Source: Hydrangea macrophylla
Taxonomy: Eukaryota > Streptophyta > Magnoliopsida > Cornales > Hydrangeaceae
DNA: 64,000 bases
Assembly: GCA_033977485.1 (NCBI GenBank)
Contig: CM066995.1
Location: 45,257,736-45,321,735 of the forward strand
Direction: 5' to 3'
Shown here: positions 20,633 to 30,313 of the stretch, piece after piece
Layout of the letters: every line of letters begins with the position of its first letter
How positions within the stretch are numbered: position 1 is the stretch's first letter
Position numbers and translations under genes: made by a program
The notes under the pieces: generated by a model
Told to the model about the DNA's origin: nothing
The model's database searches: none
The model's input: only the letters and a program-made list of their open reading frames with translations

Positions 20633-20746
20633 GATCGAAGACAGTTCGATCGATCGAACCAGGGCCACAGTCAAGCGATCGAAGGCATTTCGATCGATTG
20701 AAGGATGACTGTTCGATCGATCGAGAGCGCTTCGATCGATCGAACA
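20633..20746. repeat. Second palindrome array in the element 2 5' LTR
   Basis: Five or six copies of TTCGATCGATCGAA and near variants (one reads AGCGATCGAA, one TCGATCGATTGAA) in about 110 bp, downstream of the TATA box in the presumed R/U5 part. Repeated exactly at 26103-26216. Confidence 0.9.
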
Positions 20747-21384
20747 TGTTAAATCTTGAGATGATTCTTTTAAGTATTCCATGACTTTCTGTTTTAGAAA
20801 TCTGTCATCAAATTGTCCCAATAAGCTCAGTTTGTCACAACAGTTTTTAGAACTTAAAGCCTTAAGGCCTTTTCTTCAATGGCTTTTGAAAACCACTTTG
20901 AATGCTAACACCATTTAGAGTGCAAGTAATAACCATTGTTTTAAACCGTCTTTCATGTATTTTACTCAAATGTGATGATGTAGTCCCGGTCATGAAAGGG
21001 CTACTGAGTCTTTATCTTTAGAAAAATACGGAATGCTGAAGAGGAATGAACTCCATAGAACGTTAATGAATGTGCATGGTAGATGGTTAGGATTAATGTG
21101 GATTCACGTGTTTCCAACACCTTTAATTTAGTTGTTTAATTGTTATGTTTCTTTATGCTTTAGTTTATTATTTAGTTTAATTTAATTAGTTAGGATTTGT
21201 TAGTACACCTCCACTTCTATATTCTTATTTTCTTTTCTTTTGCTTTAGGTTATAACTTGGTAGATATTCTTCCTATTCCTTCCCTGTGGGATCGACCTGG
21301 ACTTCCAGTACTATATTACTTGCACGATCACCTACACTTGGGTGTTGCACAAGAGCGCACAACTTTTTAGTCGTGTCAAGTTTT

Positions 21385-21402
21385 TGGCGCCGTTGCCGGG
21401 GA
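21385..21402 (+). other. Primer-binding site, tRNA-Asp (element 2)
   Basis: TGGCGCCGTTGCCGGGG, six bases after the 5' LTR, is complementary to the 3' end of plant tRNA-Asp, the usual primer of Athila elements. Confidence 0.9.
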
Positions 21403-21543
21403 AGGCAACTAGGTTAGGATTTTACTAAGTTATTTCCATTTTTTTTTCTTTTTCTTTAAAAAAAAAAACTAAAAAAAAAAATCATTGGACTTTTTCTCTC
21501 ACAAGAAAAAAAAAATTCTTTTGTTTAAATATTTTGGATAAAC

Positions 21544-23262
21544 ATGTCTTATCCATATTACCCTCAATACAACACAAATACCACGAATGGGTACACATTA
21601 GGTAATGAGAACTATACCCCGAGTTGGCAAGCACCCACATATGATGCACATTATCAACCTGAGTGCTACCAATCACCACAATGGGAAAACCATCGTGTTA
21701 GTCCCCCATGTTATCAAACGTATCAAGAACCTCCACCTGGAGAGTTCTATCAATCGCAATGGGGATATAACCAAAATGATAGTGTAGGATATAGTAGTAG
21801 TTCCCACGATTACCAAATGCACCAAGACTTTCCTTCTGGGGAGTCTTGCACACAAACACAATGGGAAGGGAACTATTACCAACAACAATGGGGTGAAACT
21901 TCATATAGTTATAATGAGGAGAATAACCAAGTTGAGGATAGTGGTATGTTAGAATTGCTGCTTAGTGAAATGAAAAGGCTAGAGAGTGCAATTGATAAAT
22001 TAGGAGCTAGATATCAACAGGCATTTGATAGCCAACCTTTAGAAGACTATACTAGTCCTTCAATGCTACAACCTGAATTTCAAGACACTAACAATGGAAT
22101 GGAATTAGAGGACAATGATGGGTTCATACCGAGTGAGGTTAACAACTCATTTGAGAAAGTGATAACCCAACAAGACCTCCAAAACCAAACCATTGAGCAT
22201 GAAGTTGTAGAACCATCTTCTCCTCAACATACAACCCCAGACATCAACTCCTTCACTGCCTTGATAAAGTTGCACAATCTCTTTCTCCAGAGTACTTCAA
22301 TAGATGACACATATAGTGAGGAGAGTTGCGAGGATGAGAATGAGGTCTTAAAAGATGATGAGAGTTTAGGTGATTGCACGCAATTAGGAAAGGATGAGTC
22401 CCCTGTTGACTCTACCCCTACCTTTGATAGTGACCCTAGGGAGGACGTTATTGAAATTTCTAAATTCGCTTTAGATTCATCTGATATTCATGAACCCTCG
22501 CCTCTTTCGGCCGAAGAGGTGGTGTCACCAAGTTGCCCATCACCTATCCCTGCTATCAATCAAAGCTCTCGTCCTGAGCTTGAATGTTATGTGTACCCCA
22601 TTCGTGAACAAACAGAATGTGTTGTGGAAGAGGATGGTAAGGATACTAGCACATGTTTTTCACAAAATTTTAACTTTCAAAATTCTTTGAGAGAAGACTT
22701 GGAAAATATTGGGCCCACTTTAGATGATCTTAAAATTCAACAAGAAGCTAGCAATCTTCTAGACTGCTTGACCTTCTTGAGTGATTATGACATTGAGGCC
22801 CAAATAGATAGCTTTATCCAAGTCCAGTCCAAAACCATGTGCATAGAACAGAAATTCAATTCCTATGATTATATCTCCATAGATTCTGTTCTAGGACAAG
22901 AGGAGGGTAGTAAAGTTTCATTAGAACATCACTTAGACCCTGCCCCTTTTATTGAGCCATGGCCTCCCCCTGTTTTTAGTATTAAAATAGAGGCTGTTAT
23001 AGGAAATACCAACACCAAAGATCGTTTCTTGCATATAATTCCTAAAAAGTGTGGTATTCCTTTTATAACTGTCCCAAAAAATTTGGAAGCCATAGGTTTT
23101 GCATCATCTCCTCTGACCTTGAGCCTGACATTAGTTGGGGGGAGTTGCATTTTTATGAGGATCCCAACATTCTTGTCATTGTTAAATTATTTCACTGGGA
23201 AGATCCTCAAAAATTTCGGTTGTTACTTTATGATAAGTATCTTGATTAACCGAATTTATTAA
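21544..23262 (+). CDS. Sole ORF of element 2, 572 aa, function not recognised
   Basis: An intact ORF from ATG 21544, after an A-rich leader. Residues 1-130 are rich in Tyr, Gln, Pro, Ser and Asn (MSYPYYPQYNTN, repeated PSGE/PPGE and QW motifs), a low-complexity prion-like region. Residues about 138-160 (LLLSEMKRLESAIDKLG) look like a short coiled coil. The middle is strongly acidic and Ser-rich. No capsid, zinc knuckle, protease or polymerase motif is visible. By position it replaces gag, and similar Tyr/Gln-rich tails occur in Athila gags, so a divergent gag-derived RNA-binding protein is possible. The last 60 residues are odd: a different frame at 23049-23249 reads as more protein-like (ELHFYEDPNIL, FHWEDPQKFRLLLYDKYLD), so a frameshift near 23050-23140 may have changed the C-terminus. 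Confidence 0.75.
   Translation: MSYPYYPQYNTNTTNGYTLGNENYTPSWQAPTYDAHYQPECYQSPQWENHRVSPPCYQTYQEPPPGEFYQSQWGYNQNDSVGYSSSSHDYQMHQDFPSGESCTQTQWEGNYYQQQWGETSYSYNEENNQVEDSGMLELLLSEMKRLESAIDKLGARYQQAFDSQPLEDYTSPSMLQPEFQDTNNGMELEDNDGFIPSEVNNSFEKVITQQDLQNQTIEHEVVEPSSPQHTTPDINSFTALIKLHNLFLQSTSIDDTYSEESCEDENEVLKDDESLGDCTQLGKDESPVDSTPTFDSDPREDVIEISKFALDSSDIHEPSPLSAEEVVSPSCPSPIPAINQSSRPELECYVYPIREQTECVVEEDGKDTSTCFSQNFNFQNSLREDLENIGPTLDDLKIQQEASNLLDCLTFLSDYDIEAQIDSFIQVQSKTMCIEQKFNSYDYISIDSVLGQEEGSKVSLEHHLDPAPFIEPWPPPVFSIKIEAVIGNTNTKDRFLHIIPKKCGIPFITVPKNLEAIGFASSPLTLSLTLVGGSCIFMRIPTFLSLLNYFTGKILKNFGCYFMISILINRIY
23131..23145 (+). other. Internal polypurine-like site inside the ORF
   Basis: TTAGTTGGGGGGAGT, identical to 23431-23445. 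Both resemble the true tract at 25206-25216 (GAGTTGGGGGG). See the matching duplication in element 1. Confidence 0.5.
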
Positions 23263-25204
23263 CTGAGTTGTTATATTATGTTCTCTATTTTTCCTTGTTG
23301 CTACTAATGATTTTGCAGGTAACTTGAAAAAAAATTGGATATTAATGCCTCGAGGTAACATCCTTCCTTCTCTCGCTTTACTTTACATGTCCATGTGCAT
23401 AGTTTAGAACATTGGGGACAATGTTTAGTTTTAGTTGGGGGGAGTGAGTCATTGCATGCCTCGTTTATTTCTTTTTATGGTTTCGTGTCAATATACCTGC
23501 TTAGCAACATGACTCAGTAAATCAAAATTGCAAAAAAATTTTGAAATTTTTAATGGTTCTTGTATTTCTCTCATAGTTAATGTAGTTAGTTATGATGCAT
23601 CAGTGTTATTTTCTGTATGTTATTAGTATGTGATATACTATGGTAGTTTCTTTACTATCTTAGTTATAGTATGTTTTATGCCTTTTGATCTTCAAACAAC
23701 TTTGAGCACGTTGTGACAACCTTGTACTTAGCTAAAATGGATTAGTAAGCATAGTTTAAGTGTCTTGAAAGACTGTAGTGGAGACTAATAACCCAAGTGA
23801 GCTTTTGTGCCATTCTTTACTTTTGAGGGTTTTATAAAATTACTCTTACTTTTTGAAAAGCGTATTAATTCGTTGAAAGTCTCATTTTTCTTCTTCATTT
23901 TGACTGATCACTAGAAGAGAACGTTCAGGATTTACCAAACTTTAGAGCTCTTGAATTTACTAAAATGAATAATCCTATGAACTTAGAAGATGATTTAGGC
24001 CATCTTTTGACCATACATGGATAATACAGCCTTGGCCTACCTCTATGCTATTCCTTTACTTCACCTCTTGAGCTTATCACAATCGCCTTGTCTTCACAAT
24101 CCTAAAGTCTACACCTAACTCCAAATTAGGAGTTCGAGCCTCAGTTCTTTATTTAGGTGTGATTGGGATGTGTTACATTGACAAGAAGTATGTTAGTGTG
24201 AATAAGGGAATGTTGGCAAAGAAAAAATGAAAAAAAAAAAAAGAAAAGCATGAGAAGAAAAAGAAAAAAAAAATGCCAATGATTGTTACAAAAGAAAAAA
24301 AAAAGGAATGAAAAGAAGAGTGTGAAAAAAATAAATAAAAGAAAAGAAGAAGAGAGAGATTGGAGATGTGGGAAGTTTGAAAAGTTATAGTAGACATTCC
24401 AATCACATCCTTTGACCCAATTGAAATATCACGAGCCTTTTTCTTCTTAATCTAACACCTCTTTTTCAAAGTCCTGATGATTTTAAGTAAATTGGATTTG
24501 AAGTTAAGGTAATAAGAGGGTTCTCCACGGTATCTCGCTCTTCTAGTGAAAAGTATCCATTTCATGAGACTTTATGCACTATAAAATGTCCGTTTTTCTA
24601 TTTAGATATGAGAAGCATTAGATTCCATTTACATTTACTCTTTATAGCTTCCATATCATGAGTGATAATTATTACACCTAATTCGGAGCGATTTCATCTT
24701 GAGAGTGTAATCCTGGTAAGAGTTGAGTCAAAATGAACGTCTTGATAGCATTTTAGGTTATGCGAGCTTTGAAATTAAAGTTTTGTATTTGGGTTGTCCA
24801 TTCACACACACACTTGAAGATTAATAGGTATGGAACATCTTAATGACTTTGATAGTAGATTAACTGTAATGTGTGTGTTGCATTGCTATGGCTTACTAGA
24901 GAGTTTCATGAGATTGTTGAGCTTAACTACATTGCTAAATGAGAGGAAAAATTTCTTGAAAACATTTAAATGAGAACCATTACCTTAAACATGAATTTTG
25001 TGGGTAGATTCACTGCAAACCCTCACGAGACAACACTCGTCCACTAGGAGGAACCTAGGGGTTTAAAGGCTTGTTGCATACGCTAAATGCAATCGCGATT
25101 CCTGCGAAAGTGAGTTAGGATTTTAATTTCTTTTGTTTTCAATTTTTAGAGTTTAAATAAACATTGCTGTAGTTCGCTTCATTGCTAGGGACTAGCAACG
25201 AGCG
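23263..25204 (+). other. 3' noncoding region of element 2
   Basis: About 1.9 kb without coding potential. It contains a second internal polypurine-like site (23431-23445) preceded by a small hairpin (ACATTG-GGGA-CAATGT, 23410-23425), an A/G-rich tract at 24224-24360, and the block 25017-25120 shared with element 1. Confidence 0.75.
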
Positions 25205-25216
25205 AGTTGGGGGGTG
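25205..25216 (+). other. Polypurine tract of element 2
   Basis: GAGTTGGGGGG followed by TG then TGATTCGAGG. Comparison with the 5' LTR fixes the 3' LTR start at 25217. Confidence 0.8.
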
Positions 25217-26848
25217 TGATTCGAGGTGAAAAGTGCATGTTTATAGCGTAATACATGGTCTTTTATGCATACTTTTATCCCCAAAGTCCCTACATTTAGG
25301 TGCATTCTAATAACAATGATCTTTTTATCGTGTTAATGCTAAAACATATGTTTTTGCAATGTTTTATAGGTATTAGGATGTAAATCAATGAAGTGGAGCT
25401 AAAGAAAAGTGATTCTGGTGAAGAGAATAACAGAAGCAGCTGAGAAAATGGCAATTTTGACAATGATGATTTCAGATTTGGAAGATTTTCCCAGAGATAT
25501 AAAATGTAGATCTTTGAGTTACGGTCGCGTGGCCGCAAACGGGAGGTCAATCCGAGGTCCGAGTAAAACGTTATGGCCATTCTACCATCGGGGTGCAGAG
25601 CTGTCAAAATCAGAGGAGTTCAAGCGATTGAAGAGAGTTCGATCGATCGAACCTTCGATCGATCGAACTAAGCTCGATCGATCGAACTCTATTTTCACCC
25701 AAAAGTTGCGTAAACTCTGTGGGAACCCTATATATACGTCGTTTTGACGCCAGACGAAGGGAGGACGCTCCAGAACGCGAAAAACAGCAGTTTAGGGTAG
25801 TTTTAGGGTTAGATTAGGAGTAGATTAGGTTAGATTCATCACTTTCTTCCTCCTTTTCCATTGTAGATTGAAGATTCAAGTTTGTTTCAAGTTTATTCAG
25901 ATTATATTCAGATTATTTACAGGTTTTTCCTTTCCAATCTATGTTATTTGATTGTTTATTAGTTTAGATGTTAATGATTGTTATGTTTTTATATTCCTGC
26001 ATTAGTTTTATCATGTTTCCGTAGTTTAGACGTTGGAGATATGTGATGAAATATTGATTCTTAGCCTCTGCCATGTATGATATAGAAACCTTGGGCTCGA
26101 TCGATCGAAGACAGTTCGATCGATCGAACCAGGGCCACAGTCAAGCGATCGAAGGCATTTCGATCGATTGAAGGATGACTGTTCGATCGATCGAGAGCGC
26201 TTCGATCGATCGAACATGTTAAATCTTGAGATGATTCTTTTAAGTATTCCATGACTTTCTGTTTTAGAAATCTGTCATCAAATTGTCCCAATAAGCTCAG
26301 TTTGTCACAACAGTTTTTAGAACTTAAAGCCTTAAGGCCTTTTCTTCAATGGCTTTTGAAAACCACTTTGAATGCTAACACCATTTAGAGTGCAAGTAAT
26401 AACCATTGTTTTAAACCGTCTTTCATGTATTTTACTCAAATGTGATGATGTAGTCCCGGTCATGAAAGGGCTACTGAGTCTTTATCTTTAGAAAAATACG
26501 GAATGCTGAAGAGGAATGAACTCCATAGAACGTTAATGAATGTGCATGGTAGATGGTTAGGATTAATGTGGATTCACGTGTTTCCAACACCTTTAATTTA
26601 GTTGTTTAATTGTTATGTTTCTTTATGCTTTAGTTTATTATTTAGTTTAATTTAATTAGTTAGGATTTGTTAGTACACCTCCACTTCTATATTCTTATTT
26701 TCTTTTCTTTTGCTTTAGGTTATAACTTGGTAGATATTCTTCCTATTCCTTCCCTGTGGGATCGACCTGGACTTCCAGTACTATATTACTTGCACGATCA
26801 CCTACACTTGGGTGTTGCACAAGAGCGCACAACTTTTTAGTCGTGTCA
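25217..26848 (+). mobile_element. 3' LTR of element 2
   Basis: Same length (1,632 bp) and, read block by block, the same sequence as the 5' LTR at an offset of 5,470 bp, including palindromes at 25639-25687 and 26103-26216. Followed by CATGT at 26849-26853. Confidence 0.93.
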
Positions 26849-26853
26849 CATGT
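26849..26853. repeat. Target-site duplication CATGT, right copy (element 2)
   Basis: Exact copy of 19742-19746; the interrupted Tekay-like LTR continues from 26854. Confidence 0.95.
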
Positions 26854-27751
26854 ATTTCCCTATATTTCACAAGTTAGAACTTTATACCTCATGCGATTTC
26901 CCCCAAACTTTGAAGGATCGACTAGGAGGCTAAATAATCGTCGGATTTCGAATTTGAGACAATTCCTACAAGTTTATACCTGTTTTTCCCAAAAGTCTAA
27001 AATTAAGATCTTTACAAAACTTGGCCAAACACGGCCTAAGTGGTATTAAAACGGAGATCTTACCTCCACGAGTTCAAATCTGAAATCTGGAGAAAATCTG
27101 ACGGACGAACGGTCGTCGATCGGCGTCGCAAAGCCCGTTGGCTCCAAATCTCCTTTATCTCTCCTCTCTCTAGATATTTATAAAAGTTGTGGATGAGAAT
27201 GAAATCTCACCCACTTCTATTTATAGGCAAACTTCTTGGAAATTGTGTTTACCTCCCCGCAAGTTTCTCAAAACTTCTCATTCACCCATGAAACTTCGCA
27301 CACGTCCATTTAATAACTTTACGAGTGAAAACTATAAATTTCAAAAGTTTTCGACTAGGTTTCGTTTGGGTCTAAAATAACGTCTGAAAATTATATTCTG
27401 TGGAATCTCTACACAACCTACCTTTTTAATTAGCGTGTCACTCACGTTCTCACCACAGTTCTCAAAATGATATAACAATATCGAAACTATCAGAAATTAT
27501 ACTACACAGTTATAATTCACTATTCATAGAATACCAGATAAGTCAAATAACATTTAAATCATATAAATGTCATTTACTCGTGCCAATGAAAATCTCAATT
27601 ACCAATTTCCTCATGTCCTTACTGACACTTCACTGTTGACCCACAGTCAACCTCAACTCTCTCAACTCAATATTAATAAACATTAATATTTCAAAATATC
27701 AAATAATGCATGTTCAAAATCATAAATTTCTGGAACGGGTGTGACAGATGA

Positions 27752-28684
27752 GTGAAGGAAAGAAAGAATTAATAAATAAGAATTTATTTTTACCAAAAAA
27801 ATATTAATAATAAATAAGAATTTATCATAATAAATTAACATTTTTATGATATATTGTCATTTTTGTTTTTTACAAAAGAAAGAGAGTCACTTTGCTAAAA
27901 ATATTTGTTCTTTCATTTCTTATTATGTTGACTTTTAGCTAGATTAAAATTCATGGGAGGTGTGAGGGCCGAGGGAATAGGCGTCTTGTAAAGAAAAATT
28001 CTAAATATACTCACAACTTTTCTCTCAACACCCCAATGTACACCATATTTCAACACGTGGGTGTGGAGAAAAAAAAGTGATCAACACATTCAAAATTTTT
28101 CAAAAACAAATAATATATCCCAAGTATGAGAACGAAATCATAATCATAAAAATACAATTCTATGGAGAGACAAAATGATCGATCTAGCCCTAAAATAAAT
28201 TTCAAAGTGCTTTAAAAAAAGGCGGACAAAATTTCCTCACCCGAAAGTTACTCACTCAAGCACTTGATTGAGTGAGCAAGTTGGCTCCACTACTTTCCAT
28301 GAATAATTTATCACTATTTTACCCATGAAAAGTGGTAGATCTCACATGCTCACCCAATCAAATGTTTGGGTGAGCAAAATTTAGGTGCAAAATTTAGGTG
28401 ATCAAATTTGTTCTCATAGTAAGGAATTGTGCATATTTCTCCTCTCTTCCCTTGATTTAGTACAACTACAATGACTTTAACAATATACTTTGGGCTCATT
28501 TGGCACTAATTCAGTTTCTCCTATTCAATCGCAGAAAATTATTTTTTGTCAAATATTGTCCAAGTATCTTTTAGTCATTTGCATATTTTGTGCTTGACTC
28601 ATATTATTTTGCGATTAAATCGTCTAACAAAAAAACATAAAAATAAAATCACAACATAAATTTTCAAATAGAATATTTATTTTA
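27752..28684. other. AT-rich intergenic stretch
   Basis: No gene. Two local inverted repeats stand out: CTCACTCAA..TTGAGTGAG near 28248-28275 and GCTCACCCAA..TTGGGTGAGC near 28348-28375. They may belong to a small inverted-repeat element, but its ends could not be placed. 28676-28684 is the left target copy of the next element. Confidence 0.5.
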
Positions 28685-28892
28685 TAGTAAATATCACTTA
28701 CCTCCCTTGAGGTTTGGCCTAATAACACTTACCTTCCCTGACATTTCACGAGTAACACTTACCCCCCCCCCCCCTGCCAGAGTTTGTCTGCTAACGATGT
28801 TAATTGGGTAGTGAAGTTACTATTTTACCCTTATAAACTTTTTACCTTTCTTTTTCCTCTCACTTGTTCACCACCTCCTCCACCTCTTCCAC

Positions 28893-28893
28893 T

Positions 28894-28937
<44 letters not shown>
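28893..28937. repeat. (CA)n microsatellite
   Basis: About 22 CA dinucleotides inside the Mutator-like element. Confidence 0.9.
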
Positions 28938-28940
<3 letters not shown>

Positions 28941-29630
28941 CCACCCCCATCACCCACACCTAACAATGACACAATGACCACATCACCACCCTTCCATCAT
29001 CGTCAGATTTTATTTGCCGATAAAGCTTGAATCGTGGTCGCTATCCCCTCCATCCTCTTTTTCTCCACCACCATATTTGGTGGGATCTTCTCCTCAGACA
29101 ACTCCATTATCCTCCCCCACCATGAAGCATTCATAAGGCAAATCCTCCCAATTGATTCGATTTGTAAATCACACTTTCCATGGATCAATTTGTGAATCAA
29201 AAATTTAATTGTTGAAATTGATGAATCAATTAAAGTTTTTGTATTGCTGATGGACTAATTCATAAACCAATTCAAAAACTGATTTGGTTTGCTCTCACCA
29301 TGGATGTGGGTTTATTGTGTTTAAATTGAAGACCCACCATTACCCTAACAATCCACCACCACCACCATGAACGCCCACCACAACCAGTGCTAAAATTAGG
29401 AACAAAATTTTATGATTTTTCGTTGACCATTTTCCCTCATTACTTGACATCACCATCTTCAATTTTGGACATCTTCAATCTTGCCCAAAAATGAATTGGA
29501 GAGAGAAATTTAGAGAGAGAAGATGGGGGTGAGGGGGCTGTTCTGGGTCTGGAGAGTAAAGGCAGCTGAGCAAAGAGATGTGAAAATGGTGGATAAGATG
29601 GATCTGCGATTTTGTCATACAGAGAAATGA

Positions 29631-29634
29631 TGGG

Positions 29635-29695
<61 letters not shown>
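29631..29695. repeat. GA repeat followed by a run of 35 Gs
   Basis: About 15 GA dinucleotides run into an uninterrupted G homopolymer (29661-29695). Such a run is rare, could form G-quadruplex DNA, and is prone to sequencing-length error. Confidence 0.9.
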
Positions 29696-29696
<1 letters not shown>

Positions 29697-30265
29697 TATT
29701 GGGCAACATAGAGAGATAAAGGTGTTTGTGTGCGTGAGATAGAGGAGGAGGATTGTAGGATTGTTGGGAAAATCAAAATTGATGTATTACCGACTACAAC
29801 ACTCTAGTTTTAGAGAGAAACATGGAAAGCATCAATTGGGAAAGAGAGAGAAGAGAGGTGAGAGAAAGAAGATGAACAATAATGGAGGATAATTTTGGTA
29901 TTTTAAATTATTATTATGTAATGTCACAATCACTCTGTTAATTTTCTAGCGGTTTGTTAACGGAGGGGAGGTAAGTGTTACTGAAATTCAAAAATAAGAG
30001 ACGTAATTGTTATCCCTGAAATATCAGGGGAGTCAAGTGTTATTAGGCTAAACCTCGAGGGAGGTAAGTAATATTTACCCTTTATTTTAACTCTGGAGTT
30101 CTATAATCAATTGTCGACTTAATAAGCTGTTTCCAAACGGGGCCTTAAACAATTTATACCACTCACTCGGCCAAACGTAGTCAACTGTACCGAGCGACGA
30201 CCTACATCGCATGAGTTCGTTGCAGTGGCGAATAGTACCGGCCGGCCTACGAAATGTTAACAATC

Positions 30266-30267
<2 letters not shown>

Positions 30268-30296
<29 letters not shown>
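30268..30296. repeat. (GA)n microsatellite in the transporter 5' UTR/promoter
   Basis: About 14 GA dinucleotides, ending 18 bp before the ATG at 30314. GA repeats are common in plant 5' UTRs and can bind BPC/GAGA-type factors; the role here is inferred. Confidence 0.85.
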
Positions 30297-30299
<3 letters not shown>

Positions 30300-30313
30300 C
30301 TTGATCCCCTGAA

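Larger units (their letters stand above)
19747..21378 (+). mobile_element. 5' LTR of element 2
   Basis: Starts TGATTCGAGG and ends TAGTCGTGTCA. It carries palindromes just upstream of a TATA box (20169-20217, TATA at 20259-20266), telomere-like TTTAGGG pairs at 20320-20340 shortly after the presumed start of transcription, and a second palindrome array at 20633-20746. Short reading frames on both strands repeat exactly in the 3' LTR and are not genes. Confidence 0.93.
19747..26848 (+). mobile_element. Complete young non-autonomous Athila-like element (element 2), 7,102 bp
   Basis: Two 1,632-bp LTRs (19747-21378 and 25217-26848) look identical throughout by eye. There are TG/CA ends, a perfect target duplication CATGT, a tRNA-Asp primer site (21385-21402), one intact 572-codon ORF and a polypurine tract at the 3' LTR. 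The 3.8-kb interior has no reverse transcriptase, integrase or protease, so it must use proteins of an autonomous relative. The 3' region shares a block with element 1, supporting the Athila affiliation. Near-zero LTR divergence means a very recent insertion, into the middle of the older Tekay-like solo LTR. Confidence 0.93.
18481..27746 (-). mobile_element. Solo Tekay-like LTR, about 2.16 kb, interrupted by element 2
   Basis: The two pieces 18481-19746 and 26854-27746 join into one LTR with TG/CA ends (TGTCACGACC on the plus left, GGGTGTGACA on the right) and a perfect 5-bp duplication GATGA. On the minus strand it starts TGTCACACCCGTTCC, a Tekay/Del-type LTR start, so minus is the likely sense. 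A minus TATA-like TTTATAAATA is near 27180. Parts match the LARD LTRs at 52-60 kb (GTGGCACGCCACC, TATAAAAAGTTTT, GGCCAAACA.GGCCTAA, GGACGAACGGTCGT). No internal region remains. Confidence 0.85.
28685..30080. mobile_element. Non-autonomous Mutator-like element, 1,396 bp, with long terminal inverted repeats
   Basis: Terminal inverted repeats of roughly 80 bp: the left begins TAGTAAATATCACTTACCTC, the right (reverse complement) GGGTAAATATTACTTACCTC, both continuing through GAGGTTTGGCC- or GAGGTTTAGCC-type sequence and AATAACACTT. The flanking 9-bp duplication is perfect (TTTATTTTA at 28676-28684 and 30081-30089), the Mutator hallmark. There is no transposase. The interior holds a (CA)n tract (28893-28937) and a GA plus poly-G tract (29631-29695). 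The right end lies about 230 bp upstream of the transporter gene ATG, a location Mutator elements favour. Confidence 0.9.

Noticed and set aside
18712..20746. Regularly recurring short palindromes resembling a CRISPR array
   Set aside because: Repeats are 10-14 bp, irregularly spaced, degenerate and inside eukaryotic LTRs; there are no cas genes and the genome is a plant's.
19826..20821. Small reading frames in the element 2 LTRs (103, 112, 63 and 76 aa)
   Set aside because: They repeat exactly in both LTRs, overlap promoter and palindrome sequence and show no domain; they are LTR sequence, not genes.
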